Positions 1 to 10,918 of a DNA stretch of 64,000 bases are shown here, one piece after another (position 1 is the first letter of the stretch; each line of letters starts with the position of its first letter). A model generated the notes under the pieces. That model made no database searches. It had not been told where the DNA came from and saw nothing but the letters and a program-made list of their open reading frames with translations. This stretch comes from Mucidula mucida (lineage: Eukaryota; Basidiomycota; Agaricomycetes; Agaricales; Physalacriaceae). Location: the NCBI GenBank assembly GCA_015501055.1, contig JADNYV010000034.1, forward strand, positions 124,001 through 188,000, read 5' to 3'. The position numbers and the translations under genes were made by a program.

Positions 1-25
1 CATCTCCAGCACTTGGTTTTACATT

Positions 26-1090
26 ATGGCTCCCAAAGGAGGAAACGCAAAGAAGGAAGGCGGAAGAGCCAAAAAAGCCGAAAACGAAGCCACCAAGAAG
101 GCTGCGGCTGCAGCAGATGCTGTGCGCCTCGATTCGCACCTCATTGCATTCCAAACTCTGACAGAAATCGTCTTTCCAGGAACGTAAAGAGGCTGATGCT
201 TGGAAGGACAACAGCACCAAGGGGGGAAAGGCAGCCAAGGAGGACAAGGAGGCGAAACGTAAAGCCGATCTCGAGCGCAAGGCAGAGAATGCACGGCTCT
301 TGGCGGAGGAGGAGGCGAGCACTCCAAAGGTCAAGGCGCCGCCCAAGGCTGGTGCCAAGAAGGCGGCAGCGAAGACACCTAAGCCTGCTGGGCCTGGAGC
401 TATTGCCGCTGGGGGTATTAGTCCTTCGAGCGAGAAGGACTATGAGAAGGAGGAGCCCGAGAGTTTCGAGGCAACTGGTCTTGACAATGCATTGGATCTG
501 CTCGATGTCGTCACGGCAAAGACTGACAAGGCCAGTGTTGGACAGCAGGCGGCTGGATTGGAGAGACATCCCGAGGTACGGATTCTGATTCACCGATTCA
601 CTCAGGCTGTTGAAACGGATTTGTTTCAATTTTCAGAGACGTTACAAGGTAATATTTATGTGGATTATATTGATTTGATGAAGATCTGCTAACGCGAAAC
701 ACAGGCGGCTTTCGAGGCATACCAGGAACGCGAACTGCCTAATCTCAAAGTAGATGTGCGCCACCTGTGCTTTACAGCTCTGGTTATGCTTGCTGACATA
801 TTCATTAGCACCCGGGATTGCGTCTTCAGCAATACAAAGTAAAACACTGCAGGCCATTGTTCTCGACGCAGTATTTCTGACTCATATGTTCAACAGGACC
901 TGCTGTACAAACAGTTCCAGAAATCGCCTGAGAATCCGTGAGTAAAGTCTTAATTAAATTGTTATGAGATATTCACTTGCTCTCAACCAGCTTCAACCAG
1001 ACGACCGTATCGTACGACGCGTCCAAGGAGGAGCGTGTAGACGCGCTCAAGAGCAAGAAGGCGCAGGTCGAGGAGCGCCTGCGGGCGTAG
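26..1090 (+). CDS. CCDC124/Lso2-like ribosome-associated coiled-coil protein
   Basis: Small, highly charged protein assembled from about six exons. It starts MAPKGGNAKKEGGRAKKAE, has a Lys/Glu/Ala-rich helical middle (ERKEADAWKDN, EDKEAKRKADLERKAENARLLAEEE) and ends in a conserved C-terminus (AAFEAYQERELPNLK, DLLYKQFQKSPENP, FNQTTVSYDASKEERVDALKSKK). This is the CCDC124 pattern. The family (human CCDC124, yeast Lso2) binds idle 80S ribosomes and helps them restart translation; that role is from the family, not visible here. The first ATG, 26 nt into the window, gives the expected N-terminus. Introns lie at about 122-179, within 570-705 (with a micro-exon encoding RRYK near 636-647), and in 750-895 and 939-990. 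The exact splice sites of the middle introns are my reconstruction. Confidence 0.85.
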
Positions 1091-1513
1091 GTGTTCCGCC
1101 AATCAAACATACCTGGGCGGATGGCCGGCAGTAACGCTGTGTATGTAACATGTCTACGTGTAAGTGTCGCTGCCGTTCCTTGACGCGGGCTAGCGACATG
1201 CCCTTACATGCGCCGTGAATGCTGAAGGTTTCATTTCTGTAGACAATATTGTGTACGATCTCTGTAGTTGATTGAGTCTTGTACGAATTGTTAATGTATT
1301 TCATCACATTCTCCACCCCAGTGACCTTTATTAGCATTGTTTTACAGAGGGTTGTACATTGTACAGGTTGGCTGTAATTGGCTGACTGTAAGGCCGCGAA
1401 GCAATGCAGGACACAGCTATTCGCAGTACTGACAGTGATCGACCGATTAGCTAAGCACTGACATTGAAAATTTAAAAGGAAAAATTCGACCGCCTTGTCA
1501 ACCAACTTGCACG
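1091..1513. other. Intergenic: CCDC124-like 3' UTR and calcipressin promoter
   Basis: No coding signal I can support. The stretch lies between two co-oriented genes and must hold the 3' end of the first and the promoter of the second. No clear TATA box was seen. Confidence 0.5.
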
Positions 1514-2285
1514 ATGACTGCTTCCTTCAATATCTCTCTACCCTCATCGTCGTCGCAGACAGTGTCTCCTCGGCCGTTGCAGACGACGAACACGCTGGCA
1601 GTGACCTCGTTGCCCAAGACGTTCTTCCATCCCCAGATAATAGGCGTCCTGAAGACCCATTTCGAGGCATACGGCGAGATAAACCAATGGGTGCCGCTGC
1701 CGACGTTTGGCAGGATCATCGTCGTGTTTGTCTCCAATGACTCTGCTGAGCTAGCCAAGACTGAGTGCGATCCCATAATCCTGCGCGGGGACGTGTACGT
1801 TCCCTTTTTTCCATTTTCATCTGCTCCACTCTAATATCTTGTATTTCAGCTCACAGACCATACTACGCGTATACCGTGCTGATCCCAATCCGCTTGTGAC
1901 GGCCTTTGGCGACGTCGTGCCCCAAGCAAACTACCTGCGCCCACCGGAAATCGAGAAAAACTTTCTCATCTCGCCACCGGGGTCGCCGCCCGTGGGATGG
2001 GAGCCGATCAAGGAGGATCCGCCGAATGCGACGCCCCTCGCCGATGACCTGATTGCGGCGCTGAAGCTGCTCAAGGTGCAGGAGCGCGGTCCGAGTGTGG
2101 AGGTGCTGATGGACCCTGCAGAGGCGGGTGTCGGTGTGTACGTGGAGGACTGCGATCGGGGCAATGATGATGACTGGGATGGCGACGTGGAGGTTGCTGA
2201 GGCTGAGTGGGTGTATGGACAGTCTGCGCCGGCAAGGACAAAGTGGCGGCCCGCGGCTACTGCGATGCCGCCGATATCTGTTTGA
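1514..2285 (+). CDS. RCN1: Calcipressin (regulator of calcineurin, RCAN family)
   Basis: Two exons, with an intron at 1795-1849 (GTACGT...TTTCAG). The N-terminal half resembles the RRM-like fold of RCAN proteins (LAVTSLPKTFFHPQIIGVLKTHFEAYGEINQWVPLPTF). The second exon carries the family hallmark as FLISPPGSPPVGW, the Ser-Pro segment that is phosphorylated in yeast and mammalian members. The extreme C-terminus, TAMPPISV, resembles a degenerate calcineurin-docking PxIxIT site. Calcipressins bind and modulate the Ca2+/calmodulin phosphatase calcineurin in the cytosol. Length, about 240 residues, is normal for fungal members. Confidence 0.9.
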
Positions 2286-2346
2286 GGTGGTGAGTGTTTT
2301 CTCTGCATACCATCCAGGGCCACTGCTTTCCCGGATGATAATCTAT

Positions 2347-2412
2347 CAGACCTGTTCCGAGCCACTTGTGGTGCTGGAGACAAACCGATATTGCCTTTTA
2401 TTTCTGATCTTT
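2347..2412 (+). repeat. Imperfect direct repeat, unit 1
   Basis: Begins CAGACCTGTTC, continues to GGAGACAAACCGAT and then TTGCCTTTTATTTCTGATC. The same order of blocks recurs about 235 bp downstream with small indels. Confidence 0.7.
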
Positions 2413-2579
2413 TATTGCTATTCCTAATCTTTCCTGGAATCTTTGCTGACGACGCCTTTCCAGGTCCGTCCCTCCTCAATCGGCGAGACACTACCAGCCT
2501 TTCTGTGGATTTTAACGGTGAGCATTCATTGCATCTTCGTCGCCGTCGTCCTTTCTCGACATTTGTATGATGTATACCA

Positions 2580-2641
2580 ATCAGACCTGTTCTGATCCTT
2601 TATGGAGACAAACCGATTATTGCCTTTTTATTACTGATCCT
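2580..2641 (+). repeat. Imperfect direct repeat, unit 2
   Basis: Second copy, with CAGACCTGTTCTGATCC, GGAGACAAACCGATTATTG and CCTTTTTATTACTGATCC. It lies downstream of the calcipressin stop and probably arose by local duplication within the 3' UTR. Confidence 0.7.
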
Positions 2642-3023
2642 CGTTCTTGCTTCCCCCTTCCTTTCGTCGTACTAACTTGCTTCTCTTCAGATTTTCACCA
2701 TCACATCATCGACTTTAATGGACTCTTGGATATGCTATGTACAATATGAAATCTATGGACACCCTTGTATTTGATTGTTGTATTCATGCGGACTGTATAG
2801 TATTAGTAGCCTAGGGGATTAGCGATTTAACGTTTAATACATTCATGTGGTCTCGATTCCTTCTTACAGGATTATTGTCGGTGAAGTACCAGAAGATGAT
2901 GTATATTTAATGAAGTAGACCAAGGGACAAGCGCCTCTAATGGCGGTCTGAAACAGGTGCCAAGAAAGCTTGCAATACACTATGAATTAGAAGGAAACGA
3001 TCCGGAGCACGTCTAAGATCTAT

Positions 3024-3557
3024 TCAAAAGGACACGCTTTCCTCGTCACTGAGATCCTCGCGGGCGTCAGCAAAGTCCAAGTCCTCCAAGTCCGCGTCCA
3101 TATCCATCGCGTCCTCCTCCTCGTCTGATCCGAGTTCTTCCAGTTCGTGCATAGACTCGGACGCGCTTTCGGATGTCATCTCTTCTCCAGAATCGTCATC
3201 ATCATCGTCGTCGTCTGTGTCTGATTCAGAAGCCGCCTGCATATCTCAATCAGAGTGTGTTGCTATTGAGCAGTAGTACCGCACATACAGCGACTTTCTG
3301 TTCCTCGCGCGTCGTTGTACGGCCAATGGGTAGGATGGATGCGAAGCCGTGGTTGCGAATGTTGCCAAGCTGCCACGTCGTTGAGCGCACAAGACTCAGA
3401 GTATAATGACTCAACGCACGAGCTCTTCCAATTCAGATTCCTCGTCGTCCAAGTCCGAGAAAGAGAATTTAGCAGCAGAAGGAGGTTGTTGGGCCTTGGC
3501 GAGGAGAGCGGGGAAGCGGTACGGGCGGGGGATGAGGGTTTGAGTTGCGACAGACAT
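3024..3557 (-). CDS. Small acidic-tailed protein, probable APC/C subunit 15-like
   Basis: Three exons reconstruct cleanly in phase. Exon 1 starts MSVATQTLIPRPYRFPALLAK and ends DLDDEESELEEL. A short exon, LGNIRNHGFASILPIGRTTTREEQKVA, follows. The last exon has a very acidic tail (a run of eight Asp, then SDEEEDAMDMDADLEDLD). Introns of about 50 nt start GTGCGT and GTATGT. A 'WL..I...LPIG' core followed by an acidic tail is the layout I know from Apc15/ANAPC15, a small anaphase-promoting complex subunit involved in mitotic checkpoint complex turnover. Assignment rests on that short motif and the layout only; it could be another acidic nuclear protein. Confidence 0.5.
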
Positions 3558-3699
3558 GAGTTACAGGACGCGGTTGAGGTGGTCGTCCAGAGGAAGCTAT
3601 AGTTCGTCACGTGGTCGTTTCTATGTGAAGTCACTGACTGGGAGAATGGAGAGACTAGGGTGGCGTAAGAAATGATCGACCGCTTTGCTTACAGGTAGA

Positions 3700-3960
3700 A
3701 GTTTGCCGAGCTTGCTACCCCAAAACCCGTTCGAAACTGTACCCATTGAGCTAGCATCGGTAATGCGAGATTTGCCGGGTTGTCAGGAGCATGCCTTTCA
3801 CAATAACCCTACATAAGGCCAATACTCAGAGACTCTATACATAATTCGTGAGTTATATTATAATTATATAGCCTCATTCCGAGATTGATATGAACGACGG
3901 CCTTCACGCGAGTAAGTATACCTTGATTTACAGTGAGTTCCCAAATCAATAGTTAAGCGT
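3700..3960 (+). repeat. Dispersed repeat X, copy 1 (matches about 54470-54745)
   Basis: Several blocks match the region beside the other NTF2-like genes in the same orientation: CCGAGCTTGCTACCC, GAGCATGCCTTTCACAA, AGGCCAATACTCAGA, TCATTCCGAGATTGA and CTTCACGCGAGTA. No coding role seen. It appears to be the edge of an old segmental duplication unit that includes the neighbouring NTF2-like gene. Confidence 0.75.
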
Positions 3961-4079
3961 TCAACGCAAATGTTGCATCTCAGTCGGGCGTATTACGCGG
4001 GAAGTCGGTCTGCATGAATCTATGACGGCGTCGCCTTCGGAGCTCTGAAATGCGTCGGCGGCGCGGTTACGTCCACGTT

Positions 4080-4587
4080 TCAAGTTTGAGTCTGATGGAC
4101 CATCCTTCCCACAACGTTGAACATTCTTGGACCCAGCTTGGACCCCTGAACAAGGCGCAGGCGTCGACCTACATCAAGTTGACATCAAGGATGTCCTACT
4201 ATCCCCCCATCACAATCGGCTGGAAATTACGTTACTCTGGGAGACATCGATGATTGCGCGTTGATCACCGCCACGATGTCGTGCTGGCAAGTTCTCAGTG
4301 TCACACCGAACCTAACGAGAACATGATTATCTCTCATGTGCGTCTTCCGCCTCGGAGCTGCTACTGAATGACCGAACATGCTACAGGTGAAGAGTCAGGC
4401 CTTTGTGAACCCGGATCTCCGACTCGACCGGGAGCTCAAGAATGAGTACCGGATTGTGATGACTCTTGTACCGTCCAAAGTCGCTGGAGAGCTTCCAAAG
4501 ATTGCGAGTTACACCGAGTTCATGGACAGCCAGGTCATGGTGGAATTTATCAATGATGGAGGAGTCCGAGGCCACCACATGAGCTGA
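4080..4587 (+). pseudogene. Decayed NTF2/SnoaL-like gene fragment
   Basis: The plus strand holds remnants of the same family as the intact gene on the minus strand just downstream. There is a piece like PLNKAQASTYIK (compare PPLSKAQAVPYLK) and a C-terminal piece with LRLDRELKNEYRIVMTLVPSKV followed by AGELPKIASYTEFMDSQ. The N-terminal half is not recoverable and the tail diverges (GGVRGHHMS). Tail-to-tail with the gene at 4760-5340. A matching relic, also plus strand, sits next to the second gene set at about 52100-52272. Confidence 0.7.
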
Positions 4588-4759
4588 GTACGCCGGAAGT
4601 GCGACGAAACTGCGAAGTATCATGATACAGGTTATATTGGTACAGAAGCTGCCATGTTTGCCTGAACGGTCTATCTTCTAACCGGCACCTACAACAAGTC
4701 TCAGCACAAGAATACCGACCATGTACAACAGCGGTTACCTCTTCAATTGACTACTAACA

Positions 4760-5340
4760 TTACTTCGCCGCAGCTGCCTTTGCCTTGGCTTCGGCGGCTT
4801 GGAAATCTGTAAGGGCTTTGCTGTCCATGAATTCCGTATAGGTCGAGATCTTCGGTAACTCTCCCTCAACCTTCGAGGGCACAAAGTCGAGGACAATCAG
4901 ATACTCGTTCTTCAGGACGCTTCCCAACTTGGAGACCGCCTCGCCTTGAAGCTGAAAGTGGCCGTTACGGTCATCAAAGCATCTAGATTTGAGTTCCACT
5001 CACATGCGAAATGACAGTACTACTGTTAGGTTCGGTAACTGTCAAAACTTTGAACTATCATCAGAATCAGATGGGCTCTATTCATTCTTTGAAATAGAAA
5101 TTTACGCACTACGAAGCTGTTGATCGTCGGCAAGAAGACGTCTTTGAGGTACGGTACCGCTTGAGCTTTGCTCAAGGGCGGGATGTGCAGAGACGTCGGG
5201 AACATGGACCACATGAACTTCTCGTCATCCATAGTCGCTGTAATGGCATCCACGTCCAACGCGTTCCAGCTATTGACATACTGGGCAAACGATCGATGGG
5301 CAGGGCTGGCATTGGGAGGGACAACATAATTCGAAGCCAT
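4760..5340 (-). CDS. NTF2/SnoaL-like small protein, paralog A
   Basis: Three exons. Exon 1 is MASNYVVPPNASPAHRSFAQ to LPTINSFV, exon 2 is FKVLTVTEPNSSTVISH, and exon 3 runs from LQGEAVSKLGSVLKNEY to an Ala/Lys-rich end (EAKAKAAAAK). About 155 residues, no signal peptide. The opening segment, in which a short helix precedes WNALDVDAITATMDDEKFMW, and the following beta-rich part fit the NTF2-like fold shared by SnoaL cyclases, ketosteroid isomerases and stress proteins. No catalytic dyad can be assigned, so the biochemical role is unknown. Two intact paralogs lie at 52411-53001 and 53448-54029; the 3' flank is most like that of the latter. Confidence 0.75.
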
Positions 5341-6367
5341 GAATCTCAGTCGAGTTGCAGCGGCCGCAAGTAATGTTATGGAAACCAGAGACGAAGTGAG
5401 GTTGGGTTGTTGAGTATGAGCAAGTTCAGAAGCTTGCAGCTTTTATCAAGCGTAATCCGAGTCGGTTTTTGAGCTGAGATAGCAGCGCGGCGATTAGCCG
5501 TTGGTTATATCGATGGTCAGAGTGAAAAAGAACGTCATGAGAGTATTTTTGGCGAAGATGTGGCTTCCTGTTGACAGAGCAGTCCGTGCGTGGGAGGTAT
5601 TCAGTTTCCACGTGATGCTTTTGCGATTCCATCGCGCTCGCGACTGACGCCCGCATCATGTCGCTGACGCCGAACGAGTCCTTTTTTCCTGACGATGCAT
5701 CTTGCTAATCCTCATTGATGGTTGTGTCATTTTGACACTCCTTCTGCCTTGATCTCGGCTGTCACTCTCAATGATTGATGGAGAGAACGACCCCCCGGCG
5801 AACTCAACCTAAAAATATCTTTCTGGGAGCTTTTCTGGGAGCGTTTCCGCCAGAGGCAGCAGAATTTGTAAACTTCTCTCAACATCTATGGCCTAGATCT
5901 CTATACCTTCTATGGTAATATTCTTCCGAGCTTCCTGACACCCAGTAATGCGCGTTGGCCAACCTCGGCATTCAAGGCTCTGGCCCAATATCAAACTACG
6001 TTGTTTACGGTCGGTCTGAACACGGCCTACATGTCATCTTTTCATATGCACAGGTAGTCTATTTCTCAATGCGTCCAGCGGTTTGGACTGAACGGTATCT
6101 TGCAAACGGCGACGATCGCCGAGGAGCCAGCTATTTTCAGACTCTACGTTAACCTTCTGCCCCCTCCGATAGCTTTGCTTCTCTGCGCGATTCTCCCGTA
6201 TCGGTGGTGCTATTACGCTAAATTGGTGGCCTCAGTGCCTCCTTGGCTATTCCTAATGACGCCCGCAACGGATTTGCAGGCTACCGGTAAGAATCATACC
6301 TCACAGTGCTTGCGAAATGTGAGTATAAAGGTTAGAGGCTCGGCGCTTCTGTACTACACCAATCGAC
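5341..6367. other. Intergenic: divergent upstream region of NTF2-like A and P450-1
   Basis: The 5640-5950 part is related to sequence upstream of the other NTF2-like genes (for example CATCATGTCGCTGACGCCGA), so it belongs to the same duplicated unit. The 5950-6320 part has short open frames, but I could not support an exon. Confidence 0.5.
6324..6329 (+). promoter_or_regulatory. TATA box of P450-1
   Basis: TATAAA in the context GAGTATAAAGG, about 40 nt before the ATG at 6368. Position and sequence suit a fungal core promoter. Confidence 0.55.
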
Positions 6368-8716
6368 ATGTCTTCTACCACTATTCTTCTCGCACTTGCA
6401 TCTGCAGCCGTCCTATACGCTTTATACAAACGTTATACTAGGTTTTCACTGTCCAAGATTCCTGGACCCAAATCCGATTCGTTTTTGTTTGGCAAGTCTT
6501 CGCTGTCCTCGTGCCATTCCACGACCATGCTGACGACCTCTCTGTATAGGTAACTTCAAAGAGTACGCCCGTTCTGAAGCGGGAGAGGTATGCCGGCCAT
6601 AAATAATTCTCGCTCCAGAGACTAACTTCATTGATAAGGCCGACTTCAAATGGCAATCTCTGTACGGCGATGTTGTTAGAATCAACTCGCCCTTTGGAGT
6701 CAGTGCATGTTTGTTCGTACACAGTGCACCTCTGAATTCTTGACTAGGGCGAACGATTGTTGGTATCCGACCCGAAGGCTCTACATTATGCCTGGCAGCA
6801 GGCTGGATCCTCCTTCGATAAACCGCCTGCGCGTGTCGCATTGTCGGAAATGGCGTTGGGACCTGGCCTGATCAACGTTGTTGGTGAGGCGTTTTTCTCC
6901 TCGCCTGGCGCTGTAGGCTCATAACCGATGTGTAGGTGACGTTCATAAACGCCAACGCAAAGTAATGTCAGTACTTGCATGCTGGTTGGTGCCCTGTGTA
7001 TTCATTGGATTCACAGGATGCCGGGCTTCGGAAGCACTGAAGCGAAAGCCGCATTCCCAATATTCTCCAAGCACGCGGCGAAGGTCGGTTATCGTCCGCA
7101 CTTATGAAATAGGTCGCTTAACACATGCGTAGCTAATGGCAAAATGGGGCGACATGTTCTCGAACGAAGCCACGGAGACCATCGACGTGGATATTCCGTA
7201 CTGGCTCTCCAGGGCAACACTCGATGCCATTGGTGAAGGTAAGCAGATCCCATAACTGGTGGAGGGACTTCTGTCTAATTTGGTATTAGTCGCGTTCGAC
7301 TACCAACTCGGAGCTCTTGATCACAAAGACAACGAGCTTACGAAAGGATACTTCAGTCTCGTGTACGTTGTACCAAGGATTTCGATTTTCATGTGCTCAC
7401 GTTTGGCAATAGCTTCGACCTATTCAACGCACAAACGCCTAAAGATGTCTTGCTCATCAATCTGCTTGACACCCTGCCGCGATCCATTGTTCGGTTCCTA
7501 CTAGCACAACTGCCAAATAGTCGCCTTCAGCGCGGACGAGATACAGGCACTGCGTCCACTAACATTGCCAGGCAGCTCGTCGCGGAGAAGTATGCTGCTC
7601 TACTCGACGGCAAGCCCAGTAAAGATATCATGAGTATCTTGGGTATGTTCTCAGCTGCGTTCATCTGACGTCTACTTACTCGCGATGCAGTCAAAGCCAA
7701 TGCCAATGCTGACAAGAGTACTGGACTGACAGATGTGGAATTGCTCGCGCAAATGAAGTGAGTCCAAACCTCTGAAGCCACCACTTCGACGCTTACGCTC
7801 AAGCAGTACTATTCTTGTTGCCGGTCACGAAACCACCTCGAACACTCTTACGTTCACGCTCCTAGAGCTCGCCAAAAACAAGGACATCCAGAACAAGCTC
7901 CGTGCAGAAATCAGGGAGCATAGGCGCAAGATCTATGCTCAAGGACGTACAGAGTTCACTCCGGCTGACATCGATTCTATGCCGTACTTGGCTGCGGTCG
8001 CAAAGGTAGACGAGTCTTCGTTATTTCGAGTTTCTTGCTAAAAATGTCATGGTAAACAGGAAACACTGCGCTTCCACCCTGTCGTCTATAACCAGTTCAG
8101 GATGGCAGACAAGGATGAAGTGCTTCCTTTGCATCGTCCGATTACAACCAAGACAGGAGAAGTGTTGAACCAGCTGCCCGTTAAGAAGGGGACCATTCTT
8201 ATCGCTTCCATTGCTGGATATAACCGGTATGCAGCTCGCATCGCGTGTTTGCTCGTCACTGAAGTACTTCCAGTCACACGGATGTCTTTGGACTGGACGC
8301 GAGTACCTACAACCCTGACCGGTGGTTGAAGAAGGACTCGAAATACTCCGGTGTACTGCCCGGTGTATATGCGAATGTGTACGCCACTCGCTTCTTTTGA
8401 GCTCTTGAACCGACACGCTATTCTAGTTTCACGTTTGGAGGAGGAGGCCGCTCCTGTATCGGCTGGCGTTTCGCGTGAGTATCCCAACTTTCTTTACCTC
8501 TTGAGCCCGAGTAACGCTCCTCTTAGAATCATGGAAATACACGCCTTCTTGATCGAACTAGTCAAAGACTATGAATACTCTCTCAGTCCGGATATCGATC
8601 CCAGTCGCATTCGTCGGGAGCCTTGCTTCGCTATGTGCCCAACGTTGAAGGGCGAGGAAGACAAGGGCTCGCAGTTGAAGATGACTGTTACAATGGTGCC
8701 GGAAGACGATGACTGA
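6368..8716 (+). CDS. Cytochrome P450 monooxygenase (P450-1)
   Basis: Multi-exon class II P450. The N-terminus is a membrane anchor (STTILLALASAAVLYALYKR) followed by the Pro-rich hinge IPGPKSD. The I-helix oxygen-binding motif reads VAGHETTS, the K-helix ExxR reads KETLRFHP, the PERF-like region NPDRW, and the heme loop FTFGGGGRSCIGWRFA with the Cys ligand near 8450. It ends KMTVTMVPEDDD. All core motifs are intact, so the enzyme should be functional at the ER membrane with a reductase partner. Substrate cannot be inferred. It converges with a related but broken P450. Exact internal splice sites were not all resolved. Confidence 0.9.
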
Positions 8717-10498
8717 TGTAGACGGCCTGAGTAAACGAACAACTTCCAAGAACTATATGACCTTTTAGTATACGGTATAAGGATTCGGCAATAATTGTAG
8801 TCTAGAATAAATGAATCTGACCTTCAGGACGAAAGAATTTCAAGTTCCGGAAACGACCAGTCTGTCAGAGTCAAGACTGTCCTTTGATTTCACGAGAGGT
8901 GATGTATGTTATAGCAGTTTACGAGTCCGAGTACTTTCTGTCTACAACTCATACAGACTAGAGGTACTGTGAAGAGGTTTTACGATCATAGGTAGCTGAC
9001 AGCCAGCCTCTGGCTCGCTTCGTAATACTGGACGTATGACGGGTGTGAAGGATTTACCCACGTCTTCCACAGGACCGCTAGCTCAAATTCGAAAGCACGC
9101 AGCAGAGAGAACAGGAGAGCTTTCATCCTTGAGTGTTTGTCAGTTTGAGCCAGCGAGAAGCACCGGGTGCTTACTCCACAATCGAAGATCGATATCCGAT
9201 GCATGAATGTGCGCCACCGAAAAAGGTGAGCATGTTACTCCAAACGTCTGGAATGGAAGTCACGGATGCTGGTAGCGCTTCCCATCGTTCTGGCCTGCAA
9301 GCAGGCTAAGCTGGTAGATGATGATGAGGGCGCGGCGTGCTTACCGGAAGAGCAACGCGTCAGGGCCCCAAAGCTCCTCGTCGCAGTTAATATGATATAT
9401 GGGAATGTGAAAAGTCTGTCCCTTTTTGAGCCTAAGAGTATACTACGTCAGTTTAGACCCAAATAATGCGAAGGTGGCGCACTCGATCGAATCATGCCAG
9501 ACCCCGCGAGTGTCCTTGTATGGCTGGTTTAATGGAATAAGATCGTCTTGCTGAGCAACGCGAGCAGCCATCGGTACGGGAGCATAAAGTCTAAGACTCT
9601 CGCGTATCACCATATCCAGATACGGACGACCCTTCAAGTCATCCATGATGGGTTTGGAGGGTGAACAGTTCGTCGCGAAGCTTTTGTTGGGCATCAGGAC
9701 TTTGAGAGAGTGCGAGTAACGTCCAAGGCAGAGCAGTACTGGGAAACGCTTGAGATACAGGTTAATTAGAATATGAAGTAAACGATACCTCGTAGTTTCA
9801 TGTCCGGCTACGAGAAACGTTGGAACCTCTGGAACGGCATTGAGGTCGCGCTCATGTTTAGAAGAACCCAACTTACGGGCAAGAACGTCAGCGTCACTCA
9901 TTCGCTGCTCCACCTTCTCAGTCAAAGACAAGTTCGCTTTCACAAGCAAGGAAAAAATCGAGCGTCCATTGTCCAAAGCTTTCTCGGCACCTGAAGCCTC
10001 AGATTTGGCAGCGTCTAATTTACTTCTTCCAATGCGCTCCATGGTTATACCCGCTTTGAATTTGCGCCGCTGAACATATGTCAAGATCTGAAAATGACAG
10101 ATGAAGCTTGGTGTACACAGACAACGTCGAGGACTTACTTCCACAGGAAGTATCATGCTCAATAGTGACATCGTGCGTCTCATGACAGTTGGTCTTATGG
10201 CGGAATTCTTCTGAAAAAAAAACAAGAGTTGCTTGTGAAGTTCGCTTGGGTTTTCCGAGGACTGAAGCGAGTCAAATGAGTAGTCGAAACCTGAATCAAA
10301 ACAATGAGTGAAGTCAGCAACGAAGCAACGAACTGCTGTACGCACCCGCGTGCCCGATGATATCCAGAGTAGCTCGTGCATACCACGGAATGACATTGAT
10401 GCGAGTCGGGCGACCGTCGCACAAGTTGGCCCATATGTCACGCAGCTGAAGGTGCAAGTGAGTAAGTGTTCACTGATATGGCTCATGTTCGAGGCCTG

Positions 10499-10549
10499 TG
10501 GCTACGCTAAGCCCTTTTTAGGCTACGCTGACTTAGCTTAGCGTAGCCA
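10499..10549. repeat. Foldback element inside a P450-2 intron
   Basis: Perfect 14-bp inverted repeat TGGCTACGCTAAGC / GCTTAGCGTAGCCA at the two ends of a 51-bp segment. The 23-bp spacer carries a third GGCTACGCT. It lies in an intron of about 141 nt (10446-10586), longer than the usual 50-60 nt here. It could be a tiny MITE-like insertion or a simple palindromic expansion. Confidence 0.75.
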
Positions 10550-10719
10550 ATCACATTTGACGACGTTCCATATGGACCTGCGAAACCTGGTTTGATTTGG
10601 CCACAAAGACTTCGGTAAGGTCGCGAATTTGCGCAGGTCCAAATGCAGGATTCTGCAGTCCCAGATAAGAGACAGACTATATGCGTTACAGCGAATTTCA
10701 GACATACCAAGATGCGGCG

Positions 10720-10918
10720 CTGAAAAGGATCGAAATACGGATGAGAAGCTGGGTTGACAGTAGTGATCTGCTGGCCCGGCTTTGGCCTGAAGCCGCCGGC
10801 CTGGCCTGGCTTTGCCATCTCCCAAGCCAGGCCTGAGCCGTGGCTTGAAGCGGTATGGCGGCGGGATGCGGCGGGCGCAAGCGCGCGCCCAGATTTCGTT
10901 GTCTTGAGGGGTATAAAC
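10720..10918 (-). other. Oversized GC-rich intron or insertion in P450-2
   Basis: A 199-nt stretch bounded on the minus strand by CAG|GTTTAT and CTTTTCAG|CGC, between GNGIFSKADITQ and RRILNPAFG. It is rich in repeated GGCC, AGGCC and GCCGG blocks, unlike the other introns in the window. Reading it as an intron restores the P450 frame here, but the donor is weak, so it may be an insertion in a dying gene. Confidence 0.5.

Larger units (their letters stand above)
2286..3023. other. Intergenic with a duplicated segment; convergent 3' ends
   Basis: Lies between the stop codons of two convergent genes, so it is expected to be mostly 3' UTR. T-rich, with no convincing ORF. It contains two imperfect copies of a roughly 60-bp segment, listed separately. 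Confidence 0.5.

Noticed and set aside
5955..6330. Extra upstream exons of P450-1
   Set aside because: The ATG at 6368 gives a complete anchor and hinge, and a TATA box lies between; the upstream frames have no P450 features.
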